The notes beneath the pieces were generated by a model that ran no database searches, was not told the DNA's origin, and saw only the letters and a program-made list of their open reading frames with translations. Shown piece after piece: positions 1 to 9,467 of a stretch of 45,054 nucleotides of DNA (the first letter of the stretch is position 1; each line of letters starts with the position of its first letter). The translations under genes were made by a program, and so were the position numbers. Source of the stretch: Phycisphaerae bacterium (GTDB lineage Bacteria; Planctomycetota; Phycisphaerae; Sedimentisphaerales; Anaerobacaceae); NCBI GenBank assembly GCA_012744475.1, contig JAAYBV010000013.1:1-45054 (forward strand), read 5' to 3'.

Positions 1-6
1 CAGCGG

Positions 7-104
7 TCCCGATGGCCATCGGGAGAGCAAGGCGGAGTCTGCCGATGGCTTCGACGGCACGCGTATCACCATCGGCAAGCCTGCGCTTGCCGCTGCCACA
101 CGGC
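7..104. repeat. REP-like composite (family A plus a TCCCGATG palindrome)
   Basis: A perfect palindrome, TCCCGATGGCCATCGGGA, occupies 7-24. A hairpin follows at 69-99: CCATC, stem GGCAAGC (74-80), loop CTGC, stem GCTTGCC (85-91), then GCTGCCAC. Between them, 28-49 looks like a partial third copy ending in GCCGATGG. The same hairpin with a GAAA loop recurs on the other strand at 44663-44693, and the 18-base palindrome recurs at 44618-44635, so this is a dispersed family. The rest of 1-285 holds no convincing gene. Confidence 0.7.
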
Positions 105-187
105 TGCCAGGATGTTTTCACAGACACGGTGCGGAGCGGCCCCCAGGTGCGATTCCCCTCGGAGTTCGCTGGCCCCGGACAAATCCA

Positions 188-221
188 CCATCCCCAAACG
201 CGGCGCGTTTGAGGCTGCCAC
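188..221. repeat. REP-like hairpin, family A
   Basis: CCATC, then a stem near CCCCAAACGC (192-201) pairing with GCGTTTGAGG (204-213) with one mismatch, then GCTGCCAC (214-221). The flanks match the copies at 2274-2314 and 18104-18133 while the hairpin centre differs, which is the mark of this family. Confidence 0.7.
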
Positions 222-285
222 GCACGTGCCGGAGTGTCTCCCCGCACACCGGCGATCTACGCTGTGGCCGGTCCGCGCAACGAAA

Positions 286-318
286 CAGGGCGGAGCACGG
301 TGTTCGTTCTCCGCCCTG
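286..318 (-). terminator. Hairpin terminator of the lipoprotein gene
   Basis: A perfect 10-bp stem, CAGGGCGGAG (286-295) and CTCCGCCCTG (309-318), encloses a 13-base loop. Read on the minus strand it lies about 30 bases beyond the lipoprotein stop codon and is followed by TTTCG. The T tract is short, so termination strength is uncertain. Confidence 0.6.
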
Positions 319-348
319 ATGGATGGCTCGAAAAGTCGTGGAACGGTC

Positions 349-1014
349 TTACTTATTCAGGGGCTGCGGGATCCTCGACGGAAGGGTCTCGCAGACTTTG
401 GCGATCACCTTCTTGATCTGTTTTTCCTGGTCCGGGGACAGCGCGTTGCCGGCGACACCGCCGACCACGCCGCCCGCGACACCGCCGATGACCCGGTCGC
501 TGGTGTCCCCGCCGGCCAGCACGGCGCCCGCCGCAGCGCCTGCCGCGGCGCCGACAAACGTCGCAAGGCCCTTGCCCGTGTTGCCCGAACCGCTGCCGAT
601 CCAGAGGATCGACGCGTCTTCCACGTCGAGCAGCTTGGCGGTCATCTCCATCTTGTCCTTGTACTTGGGGATGTTGATGACCAGGACCGCCGGCACGTTG
701 TAGATCCGCCCGGCTCGGGCGGCGTCCTCGTTCGAGGTCATGTCCGACGCCTGGAACTCCTGCTCTTTCAGCACGGCCTGAATATCTTTGCGCTCGACGA
801 CGTTGTACCCGCGCTTCATCAGCTCCATCACGAAGAAGTCGCTGATCTGATTCTTGACGACCTCGCCATAAACGCGGCCGGTGACGTCCACGATCGCCAC
901 CTTGTTGAGACTGGTGAAATCATAGCCGACCATCGCGTAGCTCTCGCCCTGGCTCGACGCGCAGCCGGCCGCCAGCAAAGCGCCCATCAAAACGGTAAAA
1001 CAAACGGTTCTCAT
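349..1014 (-). CDS. Lipoprotein, CsgG/LpoB-like with glycine-zipper C-terminus
   Basis: 221 residues. A lipoprotein signal peptide ends at Cys18 (LLAAGCASS), so the protein should be lipid-anchored at an outer or cytoplasmic membrane. Residues about 30-130 resemble the CsgG/LpoB-type fold: a conserved VAIVDVTGRVYGE strand, a segment in which the protein is said to act on a MKRGYNVVERKDIQ helix, and a strand VPAVLVINI. Residues about 150-192 are a glycine/alanine zipper (AAAGAAAGAVLAGG and GGVAGGVVGGVAGNAL) of the kind that inserts into or spans membranes. The start is fixed by an ideal AGGAGGT eight bases before the ATG. It stands alone, with a hairpin terminator at 286-318. Homology to CsgG/LpoB is by motif recognition; the function (envelope stress, secretion or PBP activation) is unknown. 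Confidence 0.7.
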   Translation of the reverse strand: MRTVCFTVLMGALLAAGCASSQGESYAMVGYDFTSLNKVAIVDVTGRVYGEVVKNQISDFFVMELMKRGYNVVERKDIQAVLKEQEFQASDMTSNEDAARAGRIYNVPAVLVINIPKYKDKMEMTAKLLDVEDASILWIGSGSGNTGKGLATFVGAAAGAAAGAVLAGGDTSDRVIGGVAGGVVGGVAGNALSPDQEKQIKKVIAKVCETLPSRIPQPLNK

Positions 1015-1211
1015 CGCTTTTTACCTCCTGTGTAGTGAAAACCACAAATCCCAAACATCCGAACGCACCATGGTACCGATCTGCGGCGTCCTGTCAACTG
1101 TTTCCGCCCATCGGTCGCAAGGCACACAGAGCGCCATCTACTTCCATAAAGGCACCTGGTGGGGCGATGGATACTACAAAAATGGCGCGTTGCGTGTTCG
1201 GATGTTCCGGG

Positions 1212-2012
1212 CTACGCCGGGGGATTGGCGAGGCGGTCGTGTTCGGCCGGTCGGGTGGGCCGGTCGGGCCATTGCAGGACGTCAAAGACGTACTCGCTGG
1301 CCTGGCGGATCATCACGCTCGGCAGGCATGGGCACATCTCGAACGATCCGATAATCTCGTTGTCGTACCGATGAAGGGCGCTGAGCAGATAATCCCAGTC
1401 TTCGCGCCGAATCCCGCCGCGCAGCCCCGGCGGTTCGTGATCGTCGGTATTGCCGTAGTTGTCTGTCAGGTGCAGGTGAGCCACGCGAGGGGCCAGGGCG
1501 TCGACGTATTGTCGGAAACAGTGCTCGCGATCGATGTTGGCCGCGCCCGTGTCCAGGCAGTAGCGAATCGAATCGAACCGTTCTCCGACGTGCAGCAGGG
1601 GCGCCAGCGAGCCCGTTTCGACGCAAAGCGCCACGCCGTTAGCGTCGGCCATCCGCACCACCTCGCCGGCGAAGGCGGTCCCGTCGTGTTCCGGCCCGTC
1701 GAGGATGCCGAGGCTGCTCGGCTCCGTGACGATGTTGGCGCCGAGCAGCGTCGCACACTGAATCTGCTCGGCCCACTGTTCCAGGTTGGGGTTGTCGGTC
1801 CGGGAGCGCATGGACACGAGCATGCCCTCGGTGGCCGCCTTCAGCCGCGGCCAGTTCCGCCGCTCGTATCGGCACTCGTTCTGTCCGCGCAGGTTCGGCC
1901 ACAACTCGATGCCGAAGCCCAGGCCGCGCAGGTACTCGCACTCCTGCTCGAACGACAGCGGGTGCTCGCGCCACCAGAAGACCATCGTGGAAATCACATA
2001 CCGAATTCGCAT
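1212..2012 (-). CDS. Sugar phosphate isomerase/epimerase-like TIM-barrel protein
   Basis: 266 residues from the ATG at 2012. The sequence has the pattern of xylose-isomerase-like TIM barrels (AP endonuclease family 2), which use a divalent metal to isomerise or epimerise sugars. Candidate metal ligands appear in the expected order: Glu in LCVETGSL, Asp in CLDTGAAN, the His pair in HLHLTDNYG, and Glu in GSFEMCP near the end. The start is not certain: an open frame continues 36 codons upstream, and the nearest GGAGG lies about 20 bases before this ATG, which is far. I chose this ATG because MRIRYVISTM begins the first beta strand as in relatives. It stands alone between two repeat-rich gaps and the substrate cannot be inferred. 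Confidence 0.65.
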   Translation of the reverse strand: MRIRYVISTMVFWWREHPLSFEQECEYLRGLGFGIELWPNLRGQNECRYERRNWPRLKAATEGMLVSMRSRTDNPNLEQWAEQIQCATLLGANIVTEPSSLGILDGPEHDGTAFAGEVVRMADANGVALCVETGSLAPLLHVGERFDSIRYCLDTGAANIDREHCFRQYVDALAPRVAHLHLTDNYGNTDDHEPPGLRGGIRREDWDYLLSALHRYDNEIIGSFEMCPCLPSVMIRQASEYVFDVLQWPDRPTRPAEHDRLANPPA

Positions 2013-2179
2013 GACGCCATCCCGTTTTTCCCGGAACCTCCTTGTACGACAAGAGTTGTTATCGAACAGAACGGGCAGCGGGTTGAGCGTTTCCCGCCAG
2101 ATTCTGGCGCGCTGTCCCATAATACCCTGGCTTTTGCCTGTCTACTTGACGGGATATGTGCAAGGATTCCCTGTCGCGC

Positions 2180-2226
2180 GTGGCAGCCTCAAACGCCTTG
2201 GTCCCGATGTCCATCGGGAGGGATGG
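2180..2226. repeat. REP-like repeat, family A (inverse orientation)
   Basis: Reads GTGGCAGC (2180-2187), CCTCAAACGCC, then the palindrome TCCCGATGTCCATCGGGA, and GGATGG. Its reverse complement matches the copies at 188-221 and 2274-2314 at both ends. It faces the next copy across about 47 bases, forming an inverted pair like an enterobacterial BIME. Confidence 0.7.
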
Positions 2227-2273
2227 TAGACCTGGTAGCCGTGCCGATTCCAGGTGGTTGCCAATGCCAAGAA

Positions 2274-2314
2274 CCATCCCCAATCCCGATGTGCATCGGG
2301 ATTGAGGCTGCCAC
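2274..2314. repeat. REP-like repeat, family A
   Basis: CCATCCCCAA, the palindrome TCCCGATGTGCATCGGGA, then TTGAGGCTGCCAC. It is the partner of the inverted copy at 2180-2226. The spacer between them contains ACCTGG and CCAGGT, a further possible stem. The 2013-2402 gap otherwise holds nothing recognisable. Confidence 0.7.
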
Positions 2315-2402
2315 ACACCCCTCTGGGGGGGGCGAAATACCCGATCCGGGCGGCAAAAGGCGCGAACGCCCCCCGCCCGGGCGCGTAAGGTCAAAAAAGG
2401 CT

Positions 2403-2431
2403 TTGGACGCTATGCCCGACGCCACTATAAT
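2403..2431 (+). promoter_or_regulatory. Sigma70-type promoter of the nfu gene
   Basis: TTGGAC at 2403-2408, a 17-base spacer, and a perfect TATAAT at 2426-2431. Transcription should begin near 2438, about 25 bases before the nfu ATG, and GGAG lies seven bases before that ATG. This is the best promoter match in the window. Confidence 0.75.
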
Positions 2432-2461
2432 GGCTGAAATTTCTGTCCACGGAGAACGCAT

Positions 2462-2731
2462 ATGTCGCAAGCAAGTCAGCCCAGCGGCGCCGGCGCCGAG
2501 AAGAGCTTTGAGGAGAAGGTGACCGAGGTCATCGAGATGGTTCGTCCCGCCTTGCAGGGCCACGGCGGCGATGTCCAACTGGTGGGCATCAACGACGATA
2601 AGACCGTCAAGCTGCGGCTACAGGGCGCCTGCCAGGGCTGTCCCGGAGCCGCCATGACCATGAAGATGGGCATCGAGCGCATCCTGAAGGAGAAGGTGCC
2701 CGAGGTCAAAGGCGTCGTCGCCGTCGCATAG
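2462..2731 (+). CDS. nfu: NifU-like (Nfu) iron-sulfur cluster scaffold
   Basis: 89 residues. This is a stand-alone Nfu domain, which holds a [4Fe-4S] cluster between two subunits and passes it to client apoproteins in the cytoplasm. The diagnostic motif is CQGCPGAAMT, with Cys57 and Cys60 as cluster ligands. Before it come the usual VIEMVRPALQGHGGDVQLV segment and after it the IERILKEKVPEV helix. The first 14 residues are a variable tail. GGAG seven bases upstream and the strong promoter at 2403-2431 support the start. It is monocistronic and converges on mtnA with a 36-base gap. No other Isc/Suf gene is nearby. Clients could include Fe-S proteins such as the OYE/GltD fusion encoded at 10290-12965, but that is inference. 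Confidence 0.9.
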   Translation: MSQASQPSGAGAEKSFEEKVTEVIEMVRPALQGHGGDVQLVGINDDKTVKLRLQGACQGCPGAAMTMKMGIERILKEKVPEVKGVVAVA

Positions 2732-2767
2732 CGTGTCGGTCGCGAGCGACTTGCCACACACGGCGCC

Positions 2768-3832
<1,065 letters not shown>

Positions 3833-3845
3833 AGGAAGATCCTCC

Positions 3846-4946
3846 TTATCGGTCGACGCGAGCGCCGCTGCCTTTTATGACTTTCTCGACTTCGCCCAGA
3901 CTGGCGGTGGTCGTATCGCCCGGCGTAGTCATCGCCAGCGCGCCGTGCGCAGCGCCGTAGTTGACCGCTTCGCTCGGGCTTTTGCCTTCCATCAGGCCGT
4001 AGATCAGGCCGGAAGCGAAGCTGTCGCCGCCGCCGACGCGGTCGTAGATCTCCAGGTTCTCGCGCAGGACCGCGTCGTGGAACTGCCCGTTCATGTAGAG
4101 GACCGCGCCCCAGTCGTTGACCGAGGCGGTCCTGGCGTTGCGCAGCGTGGTGGCGACCGCCTTGAAGTTCGGGAACTCCTGGACCGCTGCTTCGATCATC
4201 CTTTTGAAATTCGTCGGATCGAGCTTGCTGAAGCTCTTGTCCAGGCCCTTGACCTCGAAGCCGAGCGCGGCGGTGAAGTCCTCCTCGTTGCCGATCATCA
4301 CGTCGACGTGCGAGGCGATGGCCCGGTTGACCTCGCGGGCCTTGGCCTGCCCGCCGATGTCCTTCCAGAGCGAGTTGCGGTAGTTCAGGTCGTACGAGAC
4401 GATGGTGCCGTGCTTCTTGGCGGCGGTGACCGCTTCGAGGATCACGTCCCGCGTCGTCTCCGAAAGCCCGGCGAAGATGCCTCCGGTGTGGAACCAGCGG
4501 ATGCCGTCGCGAGCGAAGATGGCGTCCCAGTCGACGTCGCCTTTGGTCAACTGCGACGCGGCGCTGTGGGCGCGGTCGCTGCACCCGACGGCGGCGCGGA
4601 CGCCGAACCCGCGCTCGGTGAAGTTCAGCCCGACGCGGACCTTGCGTCCGATCCCGTCATAGGGGACCCACTTGATGTACTCAGTGCTGACGCCGCCCTG
4701 AAGGATCAGGTCCTCCAGCAGCCGGCCGACGGGATTGTCCACGTTGGCGGTGACGACCGCGGCGCGCTTGCCGAAGCAACGTCTCAGGCCGCGAGCGACG
4801 TTGTATTCGCCCCCGCCTTCCCAGACGCGGAAGTGACGCGTCGTGTGGATGCGCTCGTCGCCGGGATCGAGACGGATCATGATCTCGCCCAGCGAGAGAA
4901 TGTCGTACTTGCATGCCGATGCGGGCTTCAGTTCGATGGTCGCCAT
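3846..4946 (-). CDS. kdgK: 2-keto-3-deoxygluconate kinase-type PfkB kinase
   Basis: 366 residues, somewhat longer than the usual 310-340. This is a PfkB/ribokinase-fold kinase. The N-terminal signature is GGGEYNVARGLRRCFG (44-59). The anion-hole and catalytic base motif GGGDSF is at 305-310, with Asp308 as base. The motif DLNYRNSLW (186-194) matches the substrate pocket of KDG kinases, which phosphorylate 2-keto-3-deoxygluconate to KDPG. A KDPG-aldolase-like gene four positions upstream in the same operon fits this. The extra length is an insert at about 236-262. GGAGG four bases before the ATG supports the start. The 91-base gap to the preceding flavoprotein gene is filled by an inverted repeat. 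A fructokinase or other sugar-acid kinase activity cannot be excluded. Confidence 0.8.
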   Translation of the reverse strand: MATIELKPASACKYDILSLGEIMIRLDPGDERIHTTRHFRVWEGGGEYNVARGLRRCFGKRAAVVTANVDNPVGRLLEDLILQGGVSTEYIKWVPYDGIGRKVRVGLNFTERGFGVRAAVGCSDRAHSAASQLTKGDVDWDAIFARDGIRWFHTGGIFAGLSETTRDVILEAVTAAKKHGTIVSYDLNYRNSLWKDIGGQAKAREVNRAIASHVDVMIGNEEDFTAALGFEVKGLDKSFSKLDPTNFKRMIEAAVQEFPNFKAVATTLRNARTASVNDWGAVLYMNGQFHDAVLRENLEIYDRVGGGDSFASGLIYGLMEGKSPSEAVNYGAAHGALAMTTPGDTTTASLGEVEKVIKGSGARVDR

Positions 4947-4954
4947 AACGCCTC

Positions 4955-5047
4955 CGAATCGATGATTTGCGAGTACTGTTTACGATTTGGCGGAACAGGC
5001 TCATGGCGACCGCAAATCGTAAATCATAAATCGCAAATCATAAATCG
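4955..5047. repeat. Inverted repeat with AT-rich iterated-word arms (family B)
   Basis: The left arm (4955-4993) and right arm (5010-5047) are imperfect reverse complements over about 38 bases. Both are built of the iterated word GATTTRYGATTT or its complement. A 16-base unpaired core separates them. The element fills the intergenic space between the kinase and flavoprotein genes, and its right end encodes the last few codons (IYDL and stop) of the flavoprotein. Comparable but differently worded elements lie at 22121-22228, 26727-26893 and 28763-28866. Confidence 0.75.
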
Positions 5048-7074
5048 TAGATTTTGCCTTCGCGGTAGTCCTGCCAGGCCGGCTCGAACGCTTTGCGCTC
5101 GGTCGGCGCCGGTCGCGGCGTCACCGTCACGCAGGTGAACAGGTCTTTGGCCTTCGGGTCGAACTCGATCCGCAGGATCGACTTTCGCAGCTCGACGTTC
5201 TCAGGCTTGAATCGCAGCGGTTTGCCGGTCGCCTGGTCAACGACGTCCTTGTGGATTTCGAGGCCGTCGGCGGCCAGGACCAGGTGGGAGCCGCGCGAGC
5301 CGCTGCCCTGGCGGAGCAGCTCGACGACGGCCTTGAGATAGCCGACGCTTGCCAGCGCCAGGTGCTCGGCCTGGATGGCGCGGACCACCGATTTGCGTCC
5401 GGCCAATTTGACGCCGTTGGCGCGGATCGCCTCGTACAGGGCCATCGCCTCCTTCAGGGCCTTCGTCGCGTCCGCCATCTCGCGGATGTGTCCGCCGGAA
5501 GTGGTCATGCGATTCTGAATCTCCTCGATGACGGTTTTGGCGGCGGGGCCGGACGACTTCTTCCAGCCGTTGAGTTTGGTGACGAGGCTCGTCAGTTGCC
5601 CGTCGATCTCTTTCTGCTGCTTGGCATAAGCCGGGACATTGGCGCCGTAGGCGTTGGCGATGTACTCGGCGGCGCGGAGCCCGCCGGTCTGTCCGGCGTT
5701 CAGGGCCGAGCCGCCGGGACGCTTGACCCCGTGGCTGCCCGCCATCTCGCCGATCACGAACGTATGCGGGATGCTCGATTCCCACCACCTGTCGATCGCG
5801 AAGCCGCCGTTGTTGTGCTGGGCGCAGACCGCGATCTCCAGCGGCTCCTTGTACAGGTCGATGCCGTGCTCTTTGTAGATGTCGATCGCCAGCGGGTTCA
5901 TGTGGGCCAGCCGCTGGATCGGCGCCTTCTGGAACGCGCCGGCCTTGGCGAGATAGTCATACGCCTCGGGTTCGAGGTCTTTGATGTCGAACGGTTTCAT
6001 CGAGGCGTTGCCGATGGGGTTCTTGCGGAAGTCCATGAAGACCCGCCGGCCCTTCTGTGTCTCGTTGAACACCAGCACGTCGATCAGCGATGACTGGTGG
6101 TTCTCGATCCGCTGCGGATCGAACGGCCACTGATAGCCCTTCAGGAAGATGTCGGTGGCCATCTTGCTCATCGTCGGGAAGAAATCGGTCAGGAACTCGC
6201 GCTCGTCCCTGCCGGCGGCGTCGGTGCTGAACAGACGGGGCAGCGCCTGCATGTACGTGCCCGAGACGTTCCAGCGGAACTTGGTGCTGGCCAGGCCGAA
6301 CTGCGATTCGGTGACGTTCTCGGCGGCCAGTCCCGCCTGGAAGGCCAGGCCGTGAATGCCGATCTGGCCTTCGGGATAGACGCTGGTCTTGTACAGCGCG
6401 CCGGGCCCGCCGGCCGCCAGCACGATGTTCTCCGCGAGAAAGACGCTCAGGCCCCAGCTCGACGCCGTGACCTTCGACTTCTGGACGGTCACGAGGCCCG
6501 CGATGCGCCTGGCCTTGCCTTGGCCGACCGTCAGCAGATGCGCCGCCTCCTGCTGATCGAAGATCTCGATGCCGTAAGCCTGGACCTGCCTCTGGAGGCA
6601 CTCGCTCATGAACTTGCTGGTCTTGGGGCCGGCGCTGGTGGCGCGTTCGGCGGGGTCGTGGTCGGTCTTGTAGCCGATGAACGTGCCCATCGCGTCGGTG
6701 GGGAAGGGCACGCCCGCCTGCACGAGGTGCGCGAACTCTCGCAGCGAGCCGATCCCTTCGGCCAGCGCCAGGTCGCCGTGGCAGCAGCCACCCGCCAGCA
6801 GCGTTTTGGCGAACTGCTCGGCGCAGTCGGGAATCTCGGGGCTGGTGCCCTGCTTGTAGTAGGTCTGCTTGTCGGAGCCGCTCATGCGCGAGGCGCCGAG
6901 CTTCAGGCCCGCGGTGACCACCGCGATCCGCTTCTGTGCGTCTTTGACCCCTTTGCGGGTCATGAATTCATAGAGGTGGACGGCGCAGTTCATGCCGGCC
7001 GCGCCGCTGCCGACGATGATCGTGCTGTAATTGTGAACGGCCACCGTCTGTCGGGCGATCTTTCTGGTCTTCAC
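5038..7074 (-). CDS. FAD-dependent oxidoreductase, fumarate reductase/SdhA-like
   Basis: 678 residues. This is a flavoprotein of the succinate dehydrogenase/fumarate reductase/aspartate oxidase superfamily. The FAD-binding Rossmann motif is VGSGAAG (21-27). NIVLAAGGPGALY lies near 215-227. The FAD/substrate loop QHNNGGFAID is at 418-427, and GEMAGSHGVKRPGGS at 441-455. The C-terminal helical part (about 480-600) matches the capping region of SdhA-type proteins. No signal peptide and no iron-sulfur or cytochrome partner gene is adjacent, so it probably acts as a soluble cytoplasmic enzyme reducing or oxidising a C=C or alpha-hydroxy bond. Start is GTG with AAGGAG 11 bases upstream. It sits between the BNR_4 and KDG kinase genes, which suggests a sugar-acid intermediate as substrate; this is inference. 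Confidence 0.75.
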   Translation of the reverse strand: MKTRKIARQTVAVHNYSTIIVGSGAAGMNCAVHLYEFMTRKGVKDAQKRIAVVTAGLKLGASRMSGSDKQTYYKQGTSPEIPDCAEQFAKTLLAGGCCHGDLALAEGIGSLREFAHLVQAGVPFPTDAMGTFIGYKTDHDPAERATSAGPKTSKFMSECLQRQVQAYGIEIFDQQEAAHLLTVGQGKARRIAGLVTVQKSKVTASSWGLSVFLAENIVLAAGGPGALYKTSVYPEGQIGIHGLAFQAGLAAENVTESQFGLASTKFRWNVSGTYMQALPRLFSTDAAGRDEREFLTDFFPTMSKMATDIFLKGYQWPFDPQRIENHQSSLIDVLVFNETQKGRRVFMDFRKNPIGNASMKPFDIKDLEPEAYDYLAKAGAFQKAPIQRLAHMNPLAIDIYKEHGIDLYKEPLEIAVCAQHNNGGFAIDRWWESSIPHTFVIGEMAGSHGVKRPGGSALNAGQTGGLRAAEYIANAYGANVPAYAKQQKEIDGQLTSLVTKLNGWKKSSGPAAKTVIEEIQNRMTTSGGHIREMADATKALKEAMALYEAIRANGVKLAGRKSVVRAIQAEHLALASVGYLKAVVELLRQGSGSRGSHLVLAADGLEIHKDVVDQATGKPLRFKPENVELRKSILRIEFDPKAKDLFTCVTVTPRPAPTERKAFEPAWQDYREGKIYDL

Positions 7075-7126
7075 GGTCGCTGATTCTCCTTCCCAAACGA
7101 TTCGGTCAACGATGCGATGTTGTCTA

Positions 7127-8605
7127 TCAGTTCACCTTCTGCGGCCTGGCAAATTCGGTTGTCATCGAGCGAGGCAGTCGATAGACCTCTCCGGCGCGCG
7201 TGCAGAAGTAGATCGAGGATTCCGAGGGCTGCCGGCCGTGCCCGTCGGCCCACAACGCGTAGAAGTCCTCGTGCGCGCCGACCGGCTCGCGGGCGTACGT
7301 GTGGTTGAACGGGCTGTTCTTCGTGATCTGGGCGACCTTCTGCCAGGTGGCTCCCTGGTCGGCGCTGCGCCACATGGCCATCTCGCCGCCGGGGTTGTAG
7401 GGCTGCGGGCCCGTTTCGGTCGGCGCGATGATGCGCCACGCTCCATCCGCTTCGAGGTAGAGCGAGCCCATGTCGTAGTTGTTGTCGGAGGTGAAGGCCG
7501 GACGGATCGCCCAGTCCTGTCCCGTCCAGCGGGCGGTCGTCCAGGTGCGCGGGTCGTTCTTCGGACCGGCCTCAAAGCCTTTGCTGGTGATGAAGAGGAC
7601 CACCGGATGGCCCATCGCGTCGAAGCGGATGTCCTTCAGGTAGACGAGCAGGCCTTCCTTCTCGTAGTCGTGAACGAGCGCCGCATTCTGCGGCTCGGTC
7701 AGCGGGATCGTGACAAGTGTCCCGTCGGCGGCATGCCACGATTGCCCGAAGTCGGTCGTTTCGAGATAGTACAGGTTCGTCCGCCAGTTGAGGCCCTTGC
7801 CCTTGGGATGGTAGTTCAGGGCGGCGCCGGCCCTGGATTCGGTGACGCTGCTGATCTGGTAGTGTCCCTCGTCGATGGCGGCCAGTCTCTGCCACGCAGA
7901 CCAGCGGTGTCCGTCGGCGCTGGTCATGAAGCAGGCAGTGCGCGCCGCCGGGTATTTGTATCGGGTGAAGAAGGCGACGAAGCCGTGATCCGGGACGTGC
8001 CAGGCCTGCATGTACGAGAAGTTCGTCATCATGACCTGCCGGCCCTCCTCGATCTTCATCGGGTGGACCTGGACGAATTCGTTGACGTCGTACGGGCGGG
8101 CGCTGCGATGGACGTAGGAAGGCCGCGATGTCCCATGCGAGGTCGAGAAGATCCAGATGTGGCCTTCGTCGTCCACGCTGATGACGGGATTGTCGTGGGC
8201 GTCGGCGGTCCGCTTGTCCAGCAGGATCGTCGGCCGGGGGACCAGGCCGCTGCGGTGGTCGTAGTACGAGACCATGTGCAGCAGCGTCTTGTTCTGCCGG
8301 TCGCCGTCGGGCGTGCCGCCGTAGCAGAAGAAGGTCCGGGCGACCTTCTCGCAGTAGACCGCGAACGGCTGGTGCTTGGCGCAGTAGGTTCCCAGCCCGC
8401 CGCTGTACTTGTAGCGGTACTCGTTGTCGAGCGGCTGATTCATGTACCAGATGCCGCGATAGCCGGTGTCCTTGGCGTTGGGCGTTGCGACCTCGGCCGG
8501 CCGGTCGGCGGCCGACAAGTGCGTCGCCAGCAGCAGGGCGGTGAGAACCATCAGCCGCCGGTGACGAGATCGTTCGCAGGTTGTGATGGTTCTGGTGTGT
8601 GACAT
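7127..8605 (-). CDS. Secreted BNR_4-type beta-propeller protein
   Basis: 492 residues. A signal peptide is visible: basic residues in CERSRHRRL followed by the hydrophobic MVLTALLLATHLSA, with cleavage likely near residue 33. The mature protein opens with GYRGIWYMNQ and KYSGGLGTYCAKHQPFAVY, a strongly conserved block of the BNR_4 family, a seven-bladed propeller group that includes ulvan lyases and putative sialidase-like or rhamnosidase-like enzymes. Repeated Asp-box-like turns such as TSADGHRWSAW, TTDFGQSWHA and SADQGATWQKV support a propeller. The gene starts 11 bases after the aldolase stop, with GAGG six bases before the ATG. Its location among KDG-pathway genes favours a lyase or exoglycosidase that releases uronate-type sugars outside the cytoplasm. 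The catalytic residues were not identified. Confidence 0.75.
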   Translation of the reverse strand: MSHTRTITTCERSRHRRLMVLTALLLATHLSAADRPAEVATPNAKDTGYRGIWYMNQPLDNEYRYKYSGGLGTYCAKHQPFAVYCEKVARTFFCYGGTPDGDRQNKTLLHMVSYYDHRSGLVPRPTILLDKRTADAHDNPVISVDDEGHIWIFSTSHGTSRPSYVHRSARPYDVNEFVQVHPMKIEEGRQVMMTNFSYMQAWHVPDHGFVAFFTRYKYPAARTACFMTSADGHRWSAWQRLAAIDEGHYQISSVTESRAGAALNYHPKGKGLNWRTNLYYLETTDFGQSWHAADGTLVTIPLTEPQNAALVHDYEKEGLLVYLKDIRFDAMGHPVVLFITSKGFEAGPKNDPRTWTTARWTGQDWAIRPAFTSDNNYDMGSLYLEADGAWRIIAPTETGPQPYNPGGEMAMWRSADQGATWQKVAQITKNSPFNHTYAREPVGAHEDFYALWADGHGRQPSESSIYFCTRAGEVYRLPRSMTTEFARPQKVN

Positions 8606-8616
8606 GGCGTGCCTCG

Positions 8617-9402
8617 CTATCCGACGTTGAAGTCCCGTCCGGTCGTCCGGCTGATCTGTTCGAGCGAGGCGCTGCCGAAATCGAGCCCGGGGTACTTCTC
8701 CCGGCGAAGGCGGTCGATCAGTTGCTTGACGACCGCCAGCTCCTTGCTCAGCAGCTTGTAGTCCTGCTCGTCGACGATCCTGGCGAGGGTGGCCTTCTCG
8801 ATCATGCTGAACGAGCCACCGAGCACGAGGACGCCGGCGCCGATGTAGTCGGGGATGTTCGATGCCGTCGTTCCGCCGGTGGGGACCAGGCTGATCGTCT
8901 TGTGGATGGCGGGGTCGACGGCCTTGACAAAGGCCGGACCGCCCAGCTCCTTGGCGGGAAAGACCTTGCAGAGATTGGCCCCCTTGGAATACTGGCTGAC
9001 GATTTCCGTGGCGGTGCCGCAGCCGGGGATCATGGGGACTTTGCCCGCGAACCGGGCCAGGCCCGCGTCGCTGAGGTTCACCGCCGAGACCAGATACGCG
9101 GCGCCTGCGTCGACCACCTGTTGCAGCGTGGGCAGCGGATCGTCCGCGTGAGCGGCGTTGTAGACCTTGAGCATGCCGGGCCAGTCGATCAGGCTGGCGG
9201 CGCCGGCGACGAAATCGGGCAGCTGCTTGCGGAGCCGCGAGAGCTTCTCCAGGGGCTGCTTGATCCGGCAGGTCACTTCCATGTTGCTGATGCCCGCCGC
9301 GAGCAGCGCCTCGGCGGTCCGAACGATGTCGAGCTTGTCCTGGTTGAAGACGAGGATGAAGCCGTCTTTCAGGAGAGTGGTGATCGCGGTTCTGATGTCC
9401 AT
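8617..9402 (-). CDS. eda: KDPG/KHG aldolase family protein with C-terminal extension
   Basis: 261 residues against about 210 for typical Eda. Class I aldolase that splits 2-keto-3-deoxy-6-phosphogluconate (or a relative) into pyruvate and an aldehyde phosphate. The Schiff-base lysine is Lys146 in ANLCKVFPAKELGG, and the general base is Glu42 in NMEVTCR. The phosphate-site motif PTGGTTASNIPDYI is also present. Differences from standard Eda are ASLID in place of the usual GTVL segment and about 45 extra residues after the barrel. The substrate may therefore differ from KDPG. GGAGG ten bases upstream supports the start. It lies between the SDR and BNR_4 genes and, with the KDG kinase at 3846-4946, forms the core of an Entner-Doudoroff-like branch. 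Confidence 0.8.
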   Translation of the reverse strand: MDIRTAITTLLKDGFILVFNQDKLDIVRTAEALLAAGISNMEVTCRIKQPLEKLSRLRKQLPDFVAGAASLIDWPGMLKVYNAAHADDPLPTLQQVVDAGAAYLVSAVNLSDAGLARFAGKVPMIPGCGTATEIVSQYSKGANLCKVFPAKELGGPAFVKAVDPAIHKTISLVPTGGTTASNIPDYIGAGVLVLGGSFSMIEKATLARIVDEQDYKLLSKELAVVKQLIDRLRREKYPGLDFGSASLEQISRTTGRDFNVG

Positions 9403-9424
9403 TAGCTCTTCACCTCCCGGAACA

Positions 9425-9463
9425 GAAAAGGACTTAAGGGACCCAAAGGGCCAAAGGGACCAG
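9425..9463. repeat. Iterated AAAGGGACC words (family C-like)
   Basis: The 65-base gap between the SDR and aldolase genes holds AAGGGACCC, AAAGGGCC and AAAGGGACC in tandem. The words resemble those in the palindromes at 12989-13019 and 30716-30769, but here an inverted arm is not clear. Confidence 0.45.
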
Positions 9464-9467
9464 TAGC

